Assembly (NCBI RefSeq): GCF_011516825.1
Contig: NZ_WOTA01000015.1
Location: 1 to 64,000, forward strand
Origin: Acetobacter oeni
GTDB taxonomy: Bacteria; Pseudomonadota; Alphaproteobacteria; Acetobacterales; Acetobacteraceae
Length of the DNA stretch: 64,000 nt
Reading direction: 5' to 3'
In this document: positions 25,270-34,461 of the stretch, piece after piece
How the letters are laid out: each line of letters begins with the position of its first letter
Numbering within the stretch: the stretch's first letter is position 1
The notes under the pieces: generated by a model
The model's database searches: none
What the model saw: only the letters and a program-made list of their open reading frames with translations
Told to the model about the DNA's origin: nothing
Translations under genes and position numbers: made by a program

Positions 25270-27057
25270 ATGCCTGATGCCGTCTCCGGCGCAGCCGAGC
25301 GCCTTACTTCGTTTCGCGTTCTTTTTCACAGCGAAGGGCTTGATGGGGTCATCGTGCCGCGAAGCGATGAATACCTTGGCGAATATGTGCCGGCCTGCGC
25401 GGAACGGCTGGCCTGGATCTCTGAATTCACCGGCAGCGCCGGGCTCGCCATCATCCTCGACACAAGAGCTGCCGTTTTTTCCGACGGGCGGTACATCACA
25501 CAGATGGATGAACAGATTGACGGCGCGTTGTGGGACCGCCTGCACATTACAGAAACGCCGCCGGGTAACTGGCTCGCCGCCCATGCGCCTCAGGATGCGA
25601 AGATCGGATATGATCCGAAAGTTATCAGTCAGGCAGTTCTGGACACGCTCGCAGCACCGGATATCAGCCTCGTCCCGACAACACGAAATCTGATCGATGT
25701 CATATGGAGTGATCGTCCGTCGGCCCCGATGGCACCGGCAATTGTTCACTCCCTTGAATTTGCCGGAGAGAACAGCAAAGCGAAGCGTGCAGCACTGGCT
25801 GAGAGGTTGATTCGGGAGGATCAGGATGCTGTCGTCATCAACGATACGACTTCGGTCGCATGGCTTCTGAATATCCGGGGAACTGACGTCCCATGCACAC
25901 CGGTCGTCCTCAGTTCCGCTCTTCTCTACCGTGACGCACGGGTCGATCTGTTTATCGCGTCCGGTAAAATCACTGACGAGGTCCGTTCCTGGCTGGGCGC
26001 GGATGTTACGGTCAGACTTCCGGACTCTTTACCCGAAACTCTTGCCAACCTTTCCGGCAAGACAGTTGTCGTTGATCGCGCCAATACACCGGTCTGGTTT
26101 ACCCAGATGCTTAAAACCAGTGGCGCAACCGTTGTGGAAGCCAGCGATCCATGCGCCCTGCCCCGTGCGACAAAAAATCTCGTTGAGCAGGAAGGCGCCA
26201 GAAAAGCGCATCTTCGTGATGCAGTCGCAGTCTGTAAATTTCTACACTGGCTCGAAACACACGCCATCGGCTCAACAGAACTGGATGCGGCCGCGCAACT
26301 GAAAGCGTTTCGGTCTGAAGCACCCGGGTTTCGCGAAGAGTCATTTGAAACAATCTCCGCAGCCGGCCCCAACGGTGCGATCATGCATTATCGCGTAACC
26401 CCAAAATCAAACCGGAGCATCGGCGCAGATACAGTTTATCTGGTCGACAGTGGCGGCCAGTACGTCGACGGCACGACAGACATTACCAGAACAATCTGGA
26501 CAGGCCCGGGCCTGCCATCGAAAGAGCTCCAGGCCGCATTCACCCGCGTGCTTAAAGGTAATCTCCGGCTCGGACGCGCAGTTTTCCCGGTCGGCATTGC
26601 CGGACACGCACTTGATTCACTGGCCCGTTTTTCACTCTGGCAGGCACGGCTTGATTTCGATCACGGAACAGGACACGGCGTTGGAAGCTATCTTTCCGTT
26701 CATGAAGGCCCGCAACGCATATCAAAAGCTTTTAGCCCTGTTGCTCTTGCGCCAGGCATGATTCTCTCAAACGAACCCGGCTATTACCGCCCCGGCTCTT
26801 TCGGCATTCGCCTCGAAACATTGCTGCTGATATCGGAACCGGAAACAGGGCCTGACGGAAAGCAGTTTCTGTCTTTCGAAATACTGACATTCGCGCCGTT
26901 CGATAAGCGGCTGGTTGATCCCGATATTCTCGGTGATGAAGACGCAGCACTTCTGAATTCCTACCACGCTGACGTTCTTGCAGCCGTCGGACCGCACCTG
27001 CCGCACGATGTGTCTTCATGGCTGGCGCATGCCTGCTCTCCCATCAACAGGAAGTGA
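25270..27057 (+). CDS. Xaa-Pro aminopeptidase (M24B, aminopeptidase P)
   Basis: Metallopeptidase that removes N-terminal residues next to proline. The 595-residue size reflects the three-domain aminopeptidase P type seen in eukaryotic APP1 and many alphaproteobacteria: two creatinase-like N-terminal domains and the C-terminal pita-bread domain. Metal ligands are visible in LVDSGGQYVDGTTDITRT (two Asp), DHGTGHGVGSYLSVHEGP (His), LSNEPGYY (Glu) and IRLETLLLI (Glu). ACAGGAGA lies before the ATG. It stands alone between the small envelope proteins and icd. Confidence 0.93.
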   Translation: MPDAVSGAAERLTSFRVLFHSEGLDGVIVPRSDEYLGEYVPACAERLAWISEFTGSAGLAIILDTRAAVFSDGRYITQMDEQIDGALWDRLHITETPPGNWLAAHAPQDAKIGYDPKVISQAVLDTLAAPDISLVPTTRNLIDVIWSDRPSAPMAPAIVHSLEFAGENSKAKRAALAERLIREDQDAVVINDTTSVAWLLNIRGTDVPCTPVVLSSALLYRDARVDLFIASGKITDEVRSWLGADVTVRLPDSLPETLANLSGKTVVVDRANTPVWFTQMLKTSGATVVEASDPCALPRATKNLVEQEGARKAHLRDAVAVCKFLHWLETHAIGSTELDAAAQLKAFRSEAPGFREESFETISAAGPNGAIMHYRVTPKSNRSIGADTVYLVDSGGQYVDGTTDITRTIWTGPGLPSKELQAAFTRVLKGNLRLGRAVFPVGIAGHALDSLARFSLWQARLDFDHGTGHGVGSYLSVHEGPQRISKAFSPVALAPGMILSNEPGYYRPGSFGIRLETLLLISEPETGPDGKQFLSFEILTFAPFDKRLVDPDILGDEDAALLNSYHADVLAAVGPHLPHDVSSWLAHACSPINRK

Positions 27058-27130
27058 AAACACGCGATTGCGCGTCGCGTTCTGAGCCGATGCAAGGCAG
27101 AACAGGCGGCGGATGCTTAGGGAGAGTATG

Positions 27131-28159
27131 ATGACAGACAGCAAATCCATCCCCACCACGCTGATTCCTGGCGACGGAATTGGTCCTGAAATCACAGAAT
27201 CGGTTGTTGAAATCCTGGATGCGGTCAATGCGCCGTTCGCCTGGGAACGCCATATCGCCGGCATGGCAGCGGTAGATGCCGTAAATAATCCTTTGCCTAA
27301 GGACACGATTGACAGCATCCGCAAGACAGGGCTTGCCCTGAAGGGACCGCTCACCACACCGGTTGGCGGCGGCTTCAAGTCCATCAACGTCACACTGCGT
27401 CAGGAGTTCGGACTTTACGCAAATCTTCGTCCTACAAGGACGATCATTCCTGGTGGCCGCTACGAGGATATCAATCTCGTCATCGTCCGTGAGAACCTTG
27501 AGGGTTATTACGCGGCGATGGAAAATACGATCCCGGCAGACGGCGACCCGAAAGGCATCGCCCTCAGTGGTGGTTACGTATCCCGCAAGGAATGCAATCG
27601 CATTGTTCGCTTCGCATTTGACTATGCCGTGAAGAACAATCGCAAAAAGGTGACGCTTGTCCACAAGGCGAACATCATCAAGCAAATGTGCGGCATGTTC
27701 CTTGAAGAGGGTCGCAAAGTTGCCGAGGAATATAAGGGCCGCGTCGCTGTCGATGAGCGTATTGTTGACGCTTGTTCGATGCAGCTTGTCACCAATCCGT
27801 GGCAGTTCGATGTAATCGTCACCACTAACCTGTTCGGTGACATTCTCTCGGACCAGGCTGCTGGTCTCGTTGGCGGTCTCGGTCTGGCTCCAGGGGCGAA
27901 TATCAGTGACAAAGCCGCTGTATTTGAAGCCGTGCATGGTTCCGCGCCGGATATCGCGGGCAAAGGCATCGCTAACCCTCTGGCTCTGCTGCTCGCCGCG
28001 GTGATGATGCTTCGCCACGTTGGACGCCAGGATCTTGCCGACCGTATCGACAGCGCCATCTCCTCCGTCATCACAAGCGGTGAAGTCCGCACGGGTGACA
28101 TGGGCGGCAAGGCCAGCACGAAAGATCTGACAGCCGCACTGAAGCAGAAGCTCGTCTGA
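27131..28159 (+). CDS. icd: isocitrate dehydrogenase, isopropylmalate-dehydrogenase-like (NAD-type)
   Basis: TCA-cycle enzyme of the isocitrate/isopropylmalate dehydrogenase superfamily. Features are IPGDGIGPEI at the start, LKGPLTTPVGGGFKSINVTLR (substrate serine region), LYANLRPTRTI, the YYAAMENTI catalytic Tyr region, and SDQAAGLVGGLGLAPGANI with HGSAPDIAGKG. Length about 342 residues is that of the short NAD-dependent type rather than the 400-residue NADP enzyme; cofactor preference is inference. ATG at 27131 is six bases from AGGGAG; the ATG at 27128 is also possible. Confidence 0.88.
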   Translation: MTDSKSIPTTLIPGDGIGPEITESVVEILDAVNAPFAWERHIAGMAAVDAVNNPLPKDTIDSIRKTGLALKGPLTTPVGGGFKSINVTLRQEFGLYANLRPTRTIIPGGRYEDINLVIVRENLEGYYAAMENTIPADGDPKGIALSGGYVSRKECNRIVRFAFDYAVKNNRKKVTLVHKANIIKQMCGMFLEEGRKVAEEYKGRVAVDERIVDACSMQLVTNPWQFDVIVTTNLFGDILSDQAAGLVGGLGLAPGANISDKAAVFEAVHGSAPDIAGKGIANPLALLLAAVMMLRHVGRQDLADRIDSAISSVITSGEVRTGDMGGKASTKDLTAALKQKLV

Positions 28160-28198
28160 TCGTTTTCATGCGGCTTTATGCCGCGTGAAAAATAGCAG

Positions 28199-28248
28199 AA
28201 CTGAAAAATGGCCACCTCCGCTTATCCCGGAAGTGGCCATTTTCAGTT
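28199..28248. terminator. long inverted repeat after icd, probable bidirectional terminator
   Basis: Two arms of about 21 bases (AACTGAAAAATGGCCAC... and its complement) pair with one bulged A and one mismatch around a short loop, and the arms end in A-rich/T-rich tracts. A smaller hairpin (28167-28187) lies just before it. It separates icd from the EAL-like gene. Confidence 0.7.
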
Positions 28249-28356
28249 TGAGCGCCGGCTATTCGCCCGGACTACACTGATATTTACCGGGATATTTACC
28301 AGACAGTTACCGATGCAGGGCATTCTCCGTGGCTAATTCGCAGCACGGAGATTCTT

Positions 28357-29157
28357 TTGCCTGTGACAACCGCCCCGGTGTCAGCAGACCCGCCAAAACG
28401 CAGAGCACCCCGTGCTGCTCCGCTACGCACTGAAGACCGCGGCAGCGCTGCTGCCAGCCTTGCCCCCCGTTTTGTCCTGTCAACGCTAACGCTTGCAGGC
28501 GCGGATTTTCTGTCCGAGCCAACGATGGCTCCAGGACGAAATATACGTCGCCGTCCCCGCGAACCCGCATGGGCGGTCACGCTCGCTCAGGGCTGCGCTG
28601 TTGCAGCGACATTACCGAAACATTGTCGGCTTTCGCTCCCGATTGATTATCCGGAAGCCATTCCGGACGATCTCATCCTCCGGTTAACCCAGGTGCTTTC
28701 ACAGACAGATGTCAGCATCGAGCGTCTTGATCTGGAGTTCGGCGAATCGTCCCTGGCGGCAGACACAAACACCCTGTGTTATTCTCTCGCTGCTCTGCGC
28801 GATGCCGGAGTTGGTTTAATCCTGTCGGGACTGGGCACTGGCACGACGAGTCTGACTTTGTTGCGTGATCGCGTCCTTGCAGGATTACTGACCGGAATCA
28901 AGCTGGACCGTCATCTGCTGCTGCGAGATCCCGCCCATATTGAAGCCGGACACGTTCTCACACGCACGATTGTGCAACTCGGCAGCGATTTTGGTCTGGT
29001 TACCCGGGCAGAAGGTATCGACAGTCAGGAAACACTCGCGTTTCTACGGGAGATCGGATGTCAGGAAGGTCGCGGCTCCCTGCTTGGAAAGCCGCAGCCT
29101 GCCCCGCAATTTATATCTTCTCACTTTCAGTCCGGTTCTTCGCGGGCCAGATCCTGA
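28357..29157 (+). CDS. degenerate EAL-domain protein
   Basis: About 266 residues; the C-terminal two thirds match the EAL fold of cyclic-di-GMP phosphodiesterases but without the catalytic set. Recognisable traces are LDLEFGESS (124-132), LSGLGTGTTSL (156-166) where active enzymes have DDFGTGYSSL, GIKLDRHLL (180-188), TRAEGIDSQE (216-225) and GCQEGRGSLLGKP (234-246). The N-terminal EAL motif and the paired metal-binding aspartates are missing, so hydrolysis is unlikely. The first 70 residues are Arg/Ala/Pro-rich and probably disordered. Initiation is TTG at 28357 (GGAG five bases upstream) or GTG at 28363. It may sense or bind a nucleotide or protein partner. Confidence 0.65.
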   Translation: MPVTTAPVSADPPKRRAPRAAPLRTEDRGSAAASLAPRFVLSTLTLAGADFLSEPTMAPGRNIRRRPREPAWAVTLAQGCAVAATLPKHCRLSLPIDYPEAIPDDLILRLTQVLSQTDVSIERLDLEFGESSLAADTNTLCYSLAALRDAGVGLILSGLGTGTTSLTLLRDRVLAGLLTGIKLDRHLLLRDPAHIEAGHVLTRTIVQLGSDFGLVTRAEGIDSQETLAFLREIGCQEGRGSLLGKPQPAPQFISSHFQSGSSRARS

Positions 29158-29211
29158 CCTTAAGAAGGTCGCTTCGTAGACAGCCGCTGGCAGAGGCTTT
29201 ATGCGCGCGCC

Positions 29212-30507
29212 ATGACAGCAGCGAAGAAAGCCGGGAAGACCCGGATCGGTATCGATTTCGGAACCACGAACAGCGTCATCGTTATCCGTAAACCCGACGG
29301 CACAACGCAGACCGTCAGCTTTCGTACAGCTGACGGGAACGTAACTGATACCTGCCGGACATTACTCAGCATCTGGCTCGAAAACGCAAGGAATCGTCGG
29401 TCGATACGACGCGCTGTGGGCTCTGAGGCAATCGAGGCTTATCTGGACGATCCGACAGAGACTCGTCTCATTATGTCTATGAAGTCCTATCTTGCGCAGG
29501 AGAGTTTTCGTGAGACGCAGATTTTTGGACAGAGCGTGCCTCTCGAGATTCTTGTTGCCACCTTTCTTCGTGAGATCATGACGCTTGCCGGCCTCTCAGC
29601 CGAAGACTGCACTGTCACAGTCGGGCGTCCGGTCCGGTTTGTCGGAGATAATGCTGACGACGCTCTCGGCGAACAGCGTCTGTGCACCGGCTTTGCCGAG
29701 GCCGGGTTCAGCGATGTTTCCGTCATGCTCGAACCGGAAGCAGCCGGCTGGCGATTCGCACAGCGTCTGGATCGCCCCGCGACTGTACTTATCGGGGATT
29801 TTGGCGGCGGCACGAGCGATTTCTCGGTGATGCAATTTGATCCCCGCGCGCGGAACGCGACACGGGCACTTGGCTATGCGGGTGTAGGCCTAGCTGGCGA
29901 CCAGTTCGATTTCCGCATTATCGATCAGGTTGTTTCGCCCGAACTCGGACGCGACAGTACTTTCCGTATTATGGGTGGAACACCGCTGCCCGTACCTATC
30001 GAATGGTTTGCATCTCTCGGGCGATGGCACCGCCTGTCTCTTATGCGAACGCCGCGAATCCTGAATGAAATTGCCGAAGTTGCCCGAACGGCCTCGGAAC
30101 CCGACAAGCTTAAAAACCTGATCGAGCTTATCCGGGAACAGAATGGTCAGCTGCTTTATACAGCTGTCTCCGAAACCAAACGGGCCCTCTCATCCGCCGA
30201 TCATGCCACTCTGCGATTCGCCCAGCGCGGCATGACAATCGAGCGGACCGTGTCGCGAGAGGCATTTGAACGCTGGATTGCGCCGGATATCACCCGCCTC
30301 GGTGAAGGAATCGACCTTGCCATCAGCCGCGCCGGCCTCACGCCAGGACAGATAGACAGGGTCTTTCTCACCGGCGGAACCTCATTCGTACCCGCCGTGC
30401 GAAATCTGTTCATCAGCAGATTCGGTCAGGAGCGCGTCGAACTCGGAGGGGAGTTTGTCTCCGTCGCTGAAGGACTGGCGCTGGCAGAGCCTTTTCCACC
30501 AGCCTGA
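29212..30507 (+). CDS. Hsp70-family protein, YegD-like
   Basis: Actin/Hsp70-fold ATPase of the short YegD type, which has a nucleotide-binding domain but no DnaK-like substrate-binding lid. Phosphate-1 motif GIDFGTTNSVIVI near residue 13, phosphate-2 motif GDFGGGTSDFSV, and the adenosine motif LTGGTSFVPAV near the C-terminus are intact. 431 residues. It follows the EAL-like gene by 54 bases on the same strand. Function of YegD-like chaperone homologues is unknown. Confidence 0.88.
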   Translation: MTAAKKAGKTRIGIDFGTTNSVIVIRKPDGTTQTVSFRTADGNVTDTCRTLLSIWLENARNRRSIRRAVGSEAIEAYLDDPTETRLIMSMKSYLAQESFRETQIFGQSVPLEILVATFLREIMTLAGLSAEDCTVTVGRPVRFVGDNADDALGEQRLCTGFAEAGFSDVSVMLEPEAAGWRFAQRLDRPATVLIGDFGGGTSDFSVMQFDPRARNATRALGYAGVGLAGDQFDFRIIDQVVSPELGRDSTFRIMGGTPLPVPIEWFASLGRWHRLSLMRTPRILNEIAEVARTASEPDKLKNLIELIREQNGQLLYTAVSETKRALSSADHATLRFAQRGMTIERTVSREAFERWIAPDITRLGEGIDLAISRAGLTPGQIDRVFLTGGTSFVPAVRNLFISRFGQERVELGGEFVSVAEGLALAEPFPPA

Positions 30508-30582
30508 CTCAGCTATAACACGAGCAACTTCGTGCTGACCGGGTGTTGTCTGAACATCCTTGCCCATATGATACAGGACAAC

Positions 30583-31716
30583 ATGAAACGTCAGCTGATC
30601 CTTTTGCTGTTCCTTGTATCGATGGCTGCTGCGGCCGTGCTTCCCGGCCTTGCTGTTCACATGCCGCATAAGCCTGAGGCCTCTGCCGCCGACCTTACCC
30701 CGGTTCTCACATCAACCTCACAGATCATAGATGCAGTCATCGCCCTGCCGGATGGCCGTTTGGTGCTTGAGGCCCCGTCATGGGTCGGAAATCCCTCCCC
30801 TCAGCTCAGCGTCGGCAAGCCGGGAGCATCATCACCTCCGACGCCGTATCCGGATGCAGAGTGGAATGACAATAATGGAGATATCTCACACCATTTCGTC
30901 TCCATCACAGGCATAACACTGACGAAAGACGGGAAACTCTGGGTCGCGGACAGTGGCGTGCCGGATCGGGAAAAGCCGCCGACAGCGCCGGCTCGTCTGA
31001 TCTGTATTGACACGGCAACCAGCCAAGTAACCAGAATCATTCCTGTTCCTCCCGCCGAACTCCACCCTGGCAGTATTCTCGGCGGCATTGCCGTGCATGA
31101 CCAGACAGCTTACGTAACGGATTCAGGCGTAGCCGGCTTACTGGCTGTCGATCTGCAAACGGGTGAGACGCGCCGCGCTCTTGACCGTGTCAGTGCATTG
31201 ACTGCCGGGCGCCCGATCAATGCCGCGGCCGGCATCGTCAGAGCACCGAATGGCCATCCGCTGGCCATTGATGCCAGCCTCATAGCCGTGAGCCCTGACG
31301 GAAAGTGGCTCTATGTTCAACCCTATTGCGGACCACTGTTTCACGTCGCGACATCGCTCTTCAGCGATCCCGGCACGACGAATGCGGCCCTGCAGGAAAG
31401 CGCCACGCGATGGTATAAAACCAATGCGCTGGGCGGCCTTACAGTTGGCCCGGACGGAACATTATACTGGGCGGACGTCACGACCGGAAGCATCGACAGC
31501 TACACGGAAGGGCGCATTCCTCATCATCTGATCACCGATACGCGGCTGCACTGGCCCGGCGGTCTGTCACTATCCGGGCAGACGCTCTACATACCGGCAT
31601 CGCAACTTGATCAGGCAGCACGCTTCCATAACGGACATTCAGCCGTCCGGTGGCCTGTCACCATCTACAGGCTCAAAGTGCCCGAAGACGCAACCTCCAA
31701 CGTTCTCCACAAATAG
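30583..31716 (+). CDS. secreted yellow/major-royal-jelly-protein-like beta-propeller
   Basis: An exported protein of 377 residues with a clear signal peptide (MKRQLILLLFLVSMAAAAVLP). The mature part has the blade pattern of the MRJP/yellow family, related to SMP-30/gluconolactonase propellers: DGKLWVADSGVP, RLICIDTATSQVTRIIPVP, AYVTDSGVAGLLAVDLQTGETRR, and LYWADVTTGSIDSY. ATG at 30583 has AGGA four bases upstream; a 17-residue longer frame lacks a proper signal. Possible roles are a lactonase or a sugar-binding protein; no catalytic residues can be assigned. Confidence 0.75.
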   Translation: MKRQLILLLFLVSMAAAAVLPGLAVHMPHKPEASAADLTPVLTSTSQIIDAVIALPDGRLVLEAPSWVGNPSPQLSVGKPGASSPPTPYPDAEWNDNNGDISHHFVSITGITLTKDGKLWVADSGVPDREKPPTAPARLICIDTATSQVTRIIPVPPAELHPGSILGGIAVHDQTAYVTDSGVAGLLAVDLQTGETRRALDRVSALTAGRPINAAAGIVRAPNGHPLAIDASLIAVSPDGKWLYVQPYCGPLFHVATSLFSDPGTTNAALQESATRWYKTNALGGLTVGPDGTLYWADVTTGSIDSYTEGRIPHHLITDTRLHWPGGLSLSGQTLYIPASQLDQAARFHNGHSAVRWPVTIYRLKVPEDATSNVLHK

Positions 31717-31756
31717 TCCCCTCCCCGGAGGAGACCAGACGGGTTATATAACGCGC

Positions 31757-33157
31757 ATGCAATACGTCTCCACGCGCGGCCAGGCGCCGGCTCGCTCTTT
31801 CTCCGATATTCTGCTTGCCGGTCTCGCCGAAGACGGTGGCCTGTTCATGCCTGAATCGTGGCCACATTTTACCGCCAGCGAATGGAGAGAGATGCGCGCT
31901 CTCCCATATGCGGAACTGGCTGCGCGAGTCATGGCGCCTTTCACCGCTGGATCGATTGATCACAAAACGCTGCTGGATCTGTGCCGGAGCGCCTACGCAA
32001 ATTTTGACCATGCAGCCATCGTTCCTCTCGTACAAATCGAGGACGGACTGTTTGTGCAGGAACTGTTCCACGGGCCAACTCTGGCGTTCAAAGACATGGC
32101 GATGCAACTGCTGGGCAGATTGTTCGATCATGTTCTGACGGAGCGTGATGAGCGTGTAACGATCGTCGGCGCGACCTCCGGAGACACCGGATCGGCGGCA
32201 ATCGAGGCATGCAAGGGTCGTGAACGTCTTTCCGTCGTCATTTTACATCCTGAGGGACGCACCTCTGACGTTCAGCGCAGGCAAATGACGACTGTACCTG
32301 ACGCTAATATAACCAATCTGGCGGTTCAGGGAACATTCGACGATTGTCAGGATCTGGTAAAGGCGATGTTCGCTGATGCCCCTTTCCGTAACGACATGCG
32401 GCTGTCCGCCGTTAATTCAATTAACTGGGCGCGCATCGCAGCGCAGATCCCCTATTATGTGGCGGCGGCCCTGTCTCTGGGGGCACCCGACCGGGAGGTT
32501 TCGTTCGCGGTCCCGACCGGGAATTTCGGCAATATTCTTGCCGCATGGGTCGCCCGCAAAATGGGCCTGCCCGTAAAACGCCTGTGCGTCGGCTCCAACA
32601 GGAATGACATTCTCACACGTTTCCTGAATGCCAACGATATGACCACTCACGCCGTTGTGCCCAGTCTCTCGCCATCCATGGATATTCAGGTATCGTCAAA
32701 CTTCGAGCGTCTGCTGTTTGAATTTCTGGATCGCGATTCAGATGCCTGCGCAACCCTGATGACTGATTTTCGAAAAACCGGAAAAATGGCTGTCCCGGAA
32801 CGGGTCTGGTCCTCGATTCACGAGCTTTTTTCAGGTGTAGCCCTTGATGACGAGGCAACGACGACCGAAATCCGCAGAGTGCATAACGAGAGCCAGTATC
32901 TTGCTGACCCGCATACGATTATTGGCGTGACGGCCGGACGAAAATTTCGTCAGCCCGGCATTCCGATGGTCGCCATGGCGACAGCCCATCCGGCAAAGTT
33001 TCCGGACGCGATGCGGGCGGCAACAGGTATCCTGCCAGCCCTGCCACCCTCGCTCGCAGATCTCTTCGACCGCGAAGAACGCTTCCGGGTCGTGCCGAAC
33101 TCACTTGACGTTGTTGAGGATGCCGTCCGCTCCGGCGTTCTTAATAACACCCGCTAA
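31757..33157 (+). CDS. thrC: threonine synthase
   Basis: PLP enzyme converting O-phosphohomoserine to threonine. The Schiff-base lysine is K112 in LAFKDMAMQLLG; N-terminal YVSTRGQAPARSFSDILLAGLAEDGGLFMP is typical of the long bacterial/fungal type; GATSGDTGSAAIEA binds the PLP phosphate. 466 residues. The ATG at 31757 gives the expected N-terminus; the longer open frame from 31607 overlaps the previous gene. Upstream GGAGGAG is about 25 bases away, so the ribosome site is weak. Confidence 0.95.
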   Translation: MQYVSTRGQAPARSFSDILLAGLAEDGGLFMPESWPHFTASEWREMRALPYAELAARVMAPFTAGSIDHKTLLDLCRSAYANFDHAAIVPLVQIEDGLFVQELFHGPTLAFKDMAMQLLGRLFDHVLTERDERVTIVGATSGDTGSAAIEACKGRERLSVVILHPEGRTSDVQRRQMTTVPDANITNLAVQGTFDDCQDLVKAMFADAPFRNDMRLSAVNSINWARIAAQIPYYVAAALSLGAPDREVSFAVPTGNFGNILAAWVARKMGLPVKRLCVGSNRNDILTRFLNANDMTTHAVVPSLSPSMDIQVSSNFERLLFEFLDRDSDACATLMTDFRKTGKMAVPERVWSSIHELFSGVALDDEATTTEIRRVHNESQYLADPHTIIGVTAGRKFRQPGIPMVAMATAHPAKFPDAMRAATGILPALPPSLADLFDREERFRVVPNSLDVVEDAVRSGVLNNTR

Positions 33158-33195
33158 TCTCCATCGGCGCTTTTCCGCCCGACTTCAGGACCAAT

Positions 33196-34461
33196 ATGAC
33201 CGATCCTATCCAGCAGACCCGTCTTCCTTCCGGCCTGACCGTTGTGACCGAGCGTATGGACCGGGTCGAAACGGTATCATTCGGTGCCTATGTCGCAACC
33301 GGCACACGTAATGAGCTTCCGGAAGAAAATGGTGTATCGCATTTTCTCGAGCATATGGCGTTCAAAGGTACAGCCACGCGCTCCGCTGCCAGAATTGCCG
33401 AAGAGATTGAAAATGTTGGTGGACATATCAACGCCTACACGGCGCGGGAGCAGACCGCCTACTACGTTAAACTGCTAAAAGACGACCTGCCGCTCGGCAT
33501 CGACATTATCGGTGACATTCTGACGCATTCCGCGTTTGCGCCCGAAGAAGTCGAGCGTGAACGTGGCGTGATACTTCAGGAAATCGGACAGGCAAACGAT
33601 ACTCCCGACGATATTATCTTCGATCATTTCCAAGAAACAGCGTTCAGCGGTCAGCCAATGGGGCTTCCGACTCTTGGAACAGAAAGTCTGATCCGTGACA
33701 TGAGTCGTGACACACTGATGTCATATATGAAGACCCATTACACGCCTCAGAACATGGTTGTCGCCGCAGCCGGCAATCTGCATCACAACGCTGTTGTCGA
33801 CATGGTTGCTCGTCATTTCGAAGATCTGCCTTCCGTTCCGATGCCACACAGAACCCCAGGACGTTATACTGGCGGCGAGTTCCGTCGTGAAAAAGATCTC
33901 GATCAGGCTCATATCCTGCTCGGCTTTCCATCTGTCGGTTTCGGTGACCCGGATTATTACGCGGTTCTGCTGCTTTCCACGGTCCTTGGTGGTGGCATGT
34001 CTTCGCGGCTGTTTCAGGAAATCAGAGAAAAACGTGGGCTGGTTTATTCCGTCTATTCATTTGCCTCACCGTTTCTCGATACCGGCCTGTTCGGCATCTA
34101 CGCTGGCACAGGCGAAAAAGAAGCAGAAGAACTGCTACCAGTGACGCTGGCCGAGCTACAGAAAATTCAGGAGCGTGTCGGTGACGAGGAACTTTCCCGG
34201 GCCCGGGCACAGCTTAAGTCCTCGCTGCTGATGTCGCTCGAAAGCACGGGCAGCCGTTGTGAACAGATCGCTCGTCAGCTTCAGATTTTTGGTCGTCTCA
34301 TTCCGATCGAGGAAACGGTTCAGAAAATCAACGCCGTCACACCTCAGGATATCTGCCGCGCTGCAACGCGTGTCTTCCGCTCTCAGCCAACACTGGCCAC
34401 GCTGGGGCCGATCGGTGGCGTCATGTCACTTCATTCACTTCAGCAGCAGCTTGCCGCATGA
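33196..34461 (+). CDS. M16-family zinc peptidase (processing-peptidase-like)
   Basis: Pitrilysin-type metallopeptidase resembling the beta subunit of mitochondrial processing peptidase. The inverted zinc motif is HFLEH (H49, E52, H53), and the third ligand is the Glu in EERERGVILQEI-like segment EEVERERGVILQEIGQ. The C-terminal repeat domain contains GGGMSSRLFQEIREKRGLVYSVYS, another family hallmark. 421 residues, cytosolic or peripheral. It starts 38 bases after thrC and overlaps the next gene by four bases, so thrC, this peptidase and the PmbA-like gene may be one transcript. Confidence 0.92.
   Translation: MTDPIQQTRLPSGLTVVTERMDRVETVSFGAYVATGTRNELPEENGVSHFLEHMAFKGTATRSAARIAEEIENVGGHINAYTAREQTAYYVKLLKDDLPLGIDIIGDILTHSAFAPEEVERERGVILQEIGQANDTPDDIIFDHFQETAFSGQPMGLPTLGTESLIRDMSRDTLMSYMKTHYTPQNMVVAAAGNLHHNAVVDMVARHFEDLPSVPMPHRTPGRYTGGEFRREKDLDQAHILLGFPSVGFGDPDYYAVLLLSTVLGGGMSSRLFQEIREKRGLVYSVYSFASPFLDTGLFGIYAGTGEKEAEELLPVTLAELQKIQERVGDEELSRARAQLKSSLLMSLESTGSRCEQIARQLQIFGRLIPIEETVQKINAVTPQDICRAATRVFRSQPTLATLGPIGGVMSLHSLQQQLAA

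Noticed and set aside
27044..28018. 324-codon minus-strand open frame
   Set aside because: Antisense to icd; composition is that of a mirrored frame.
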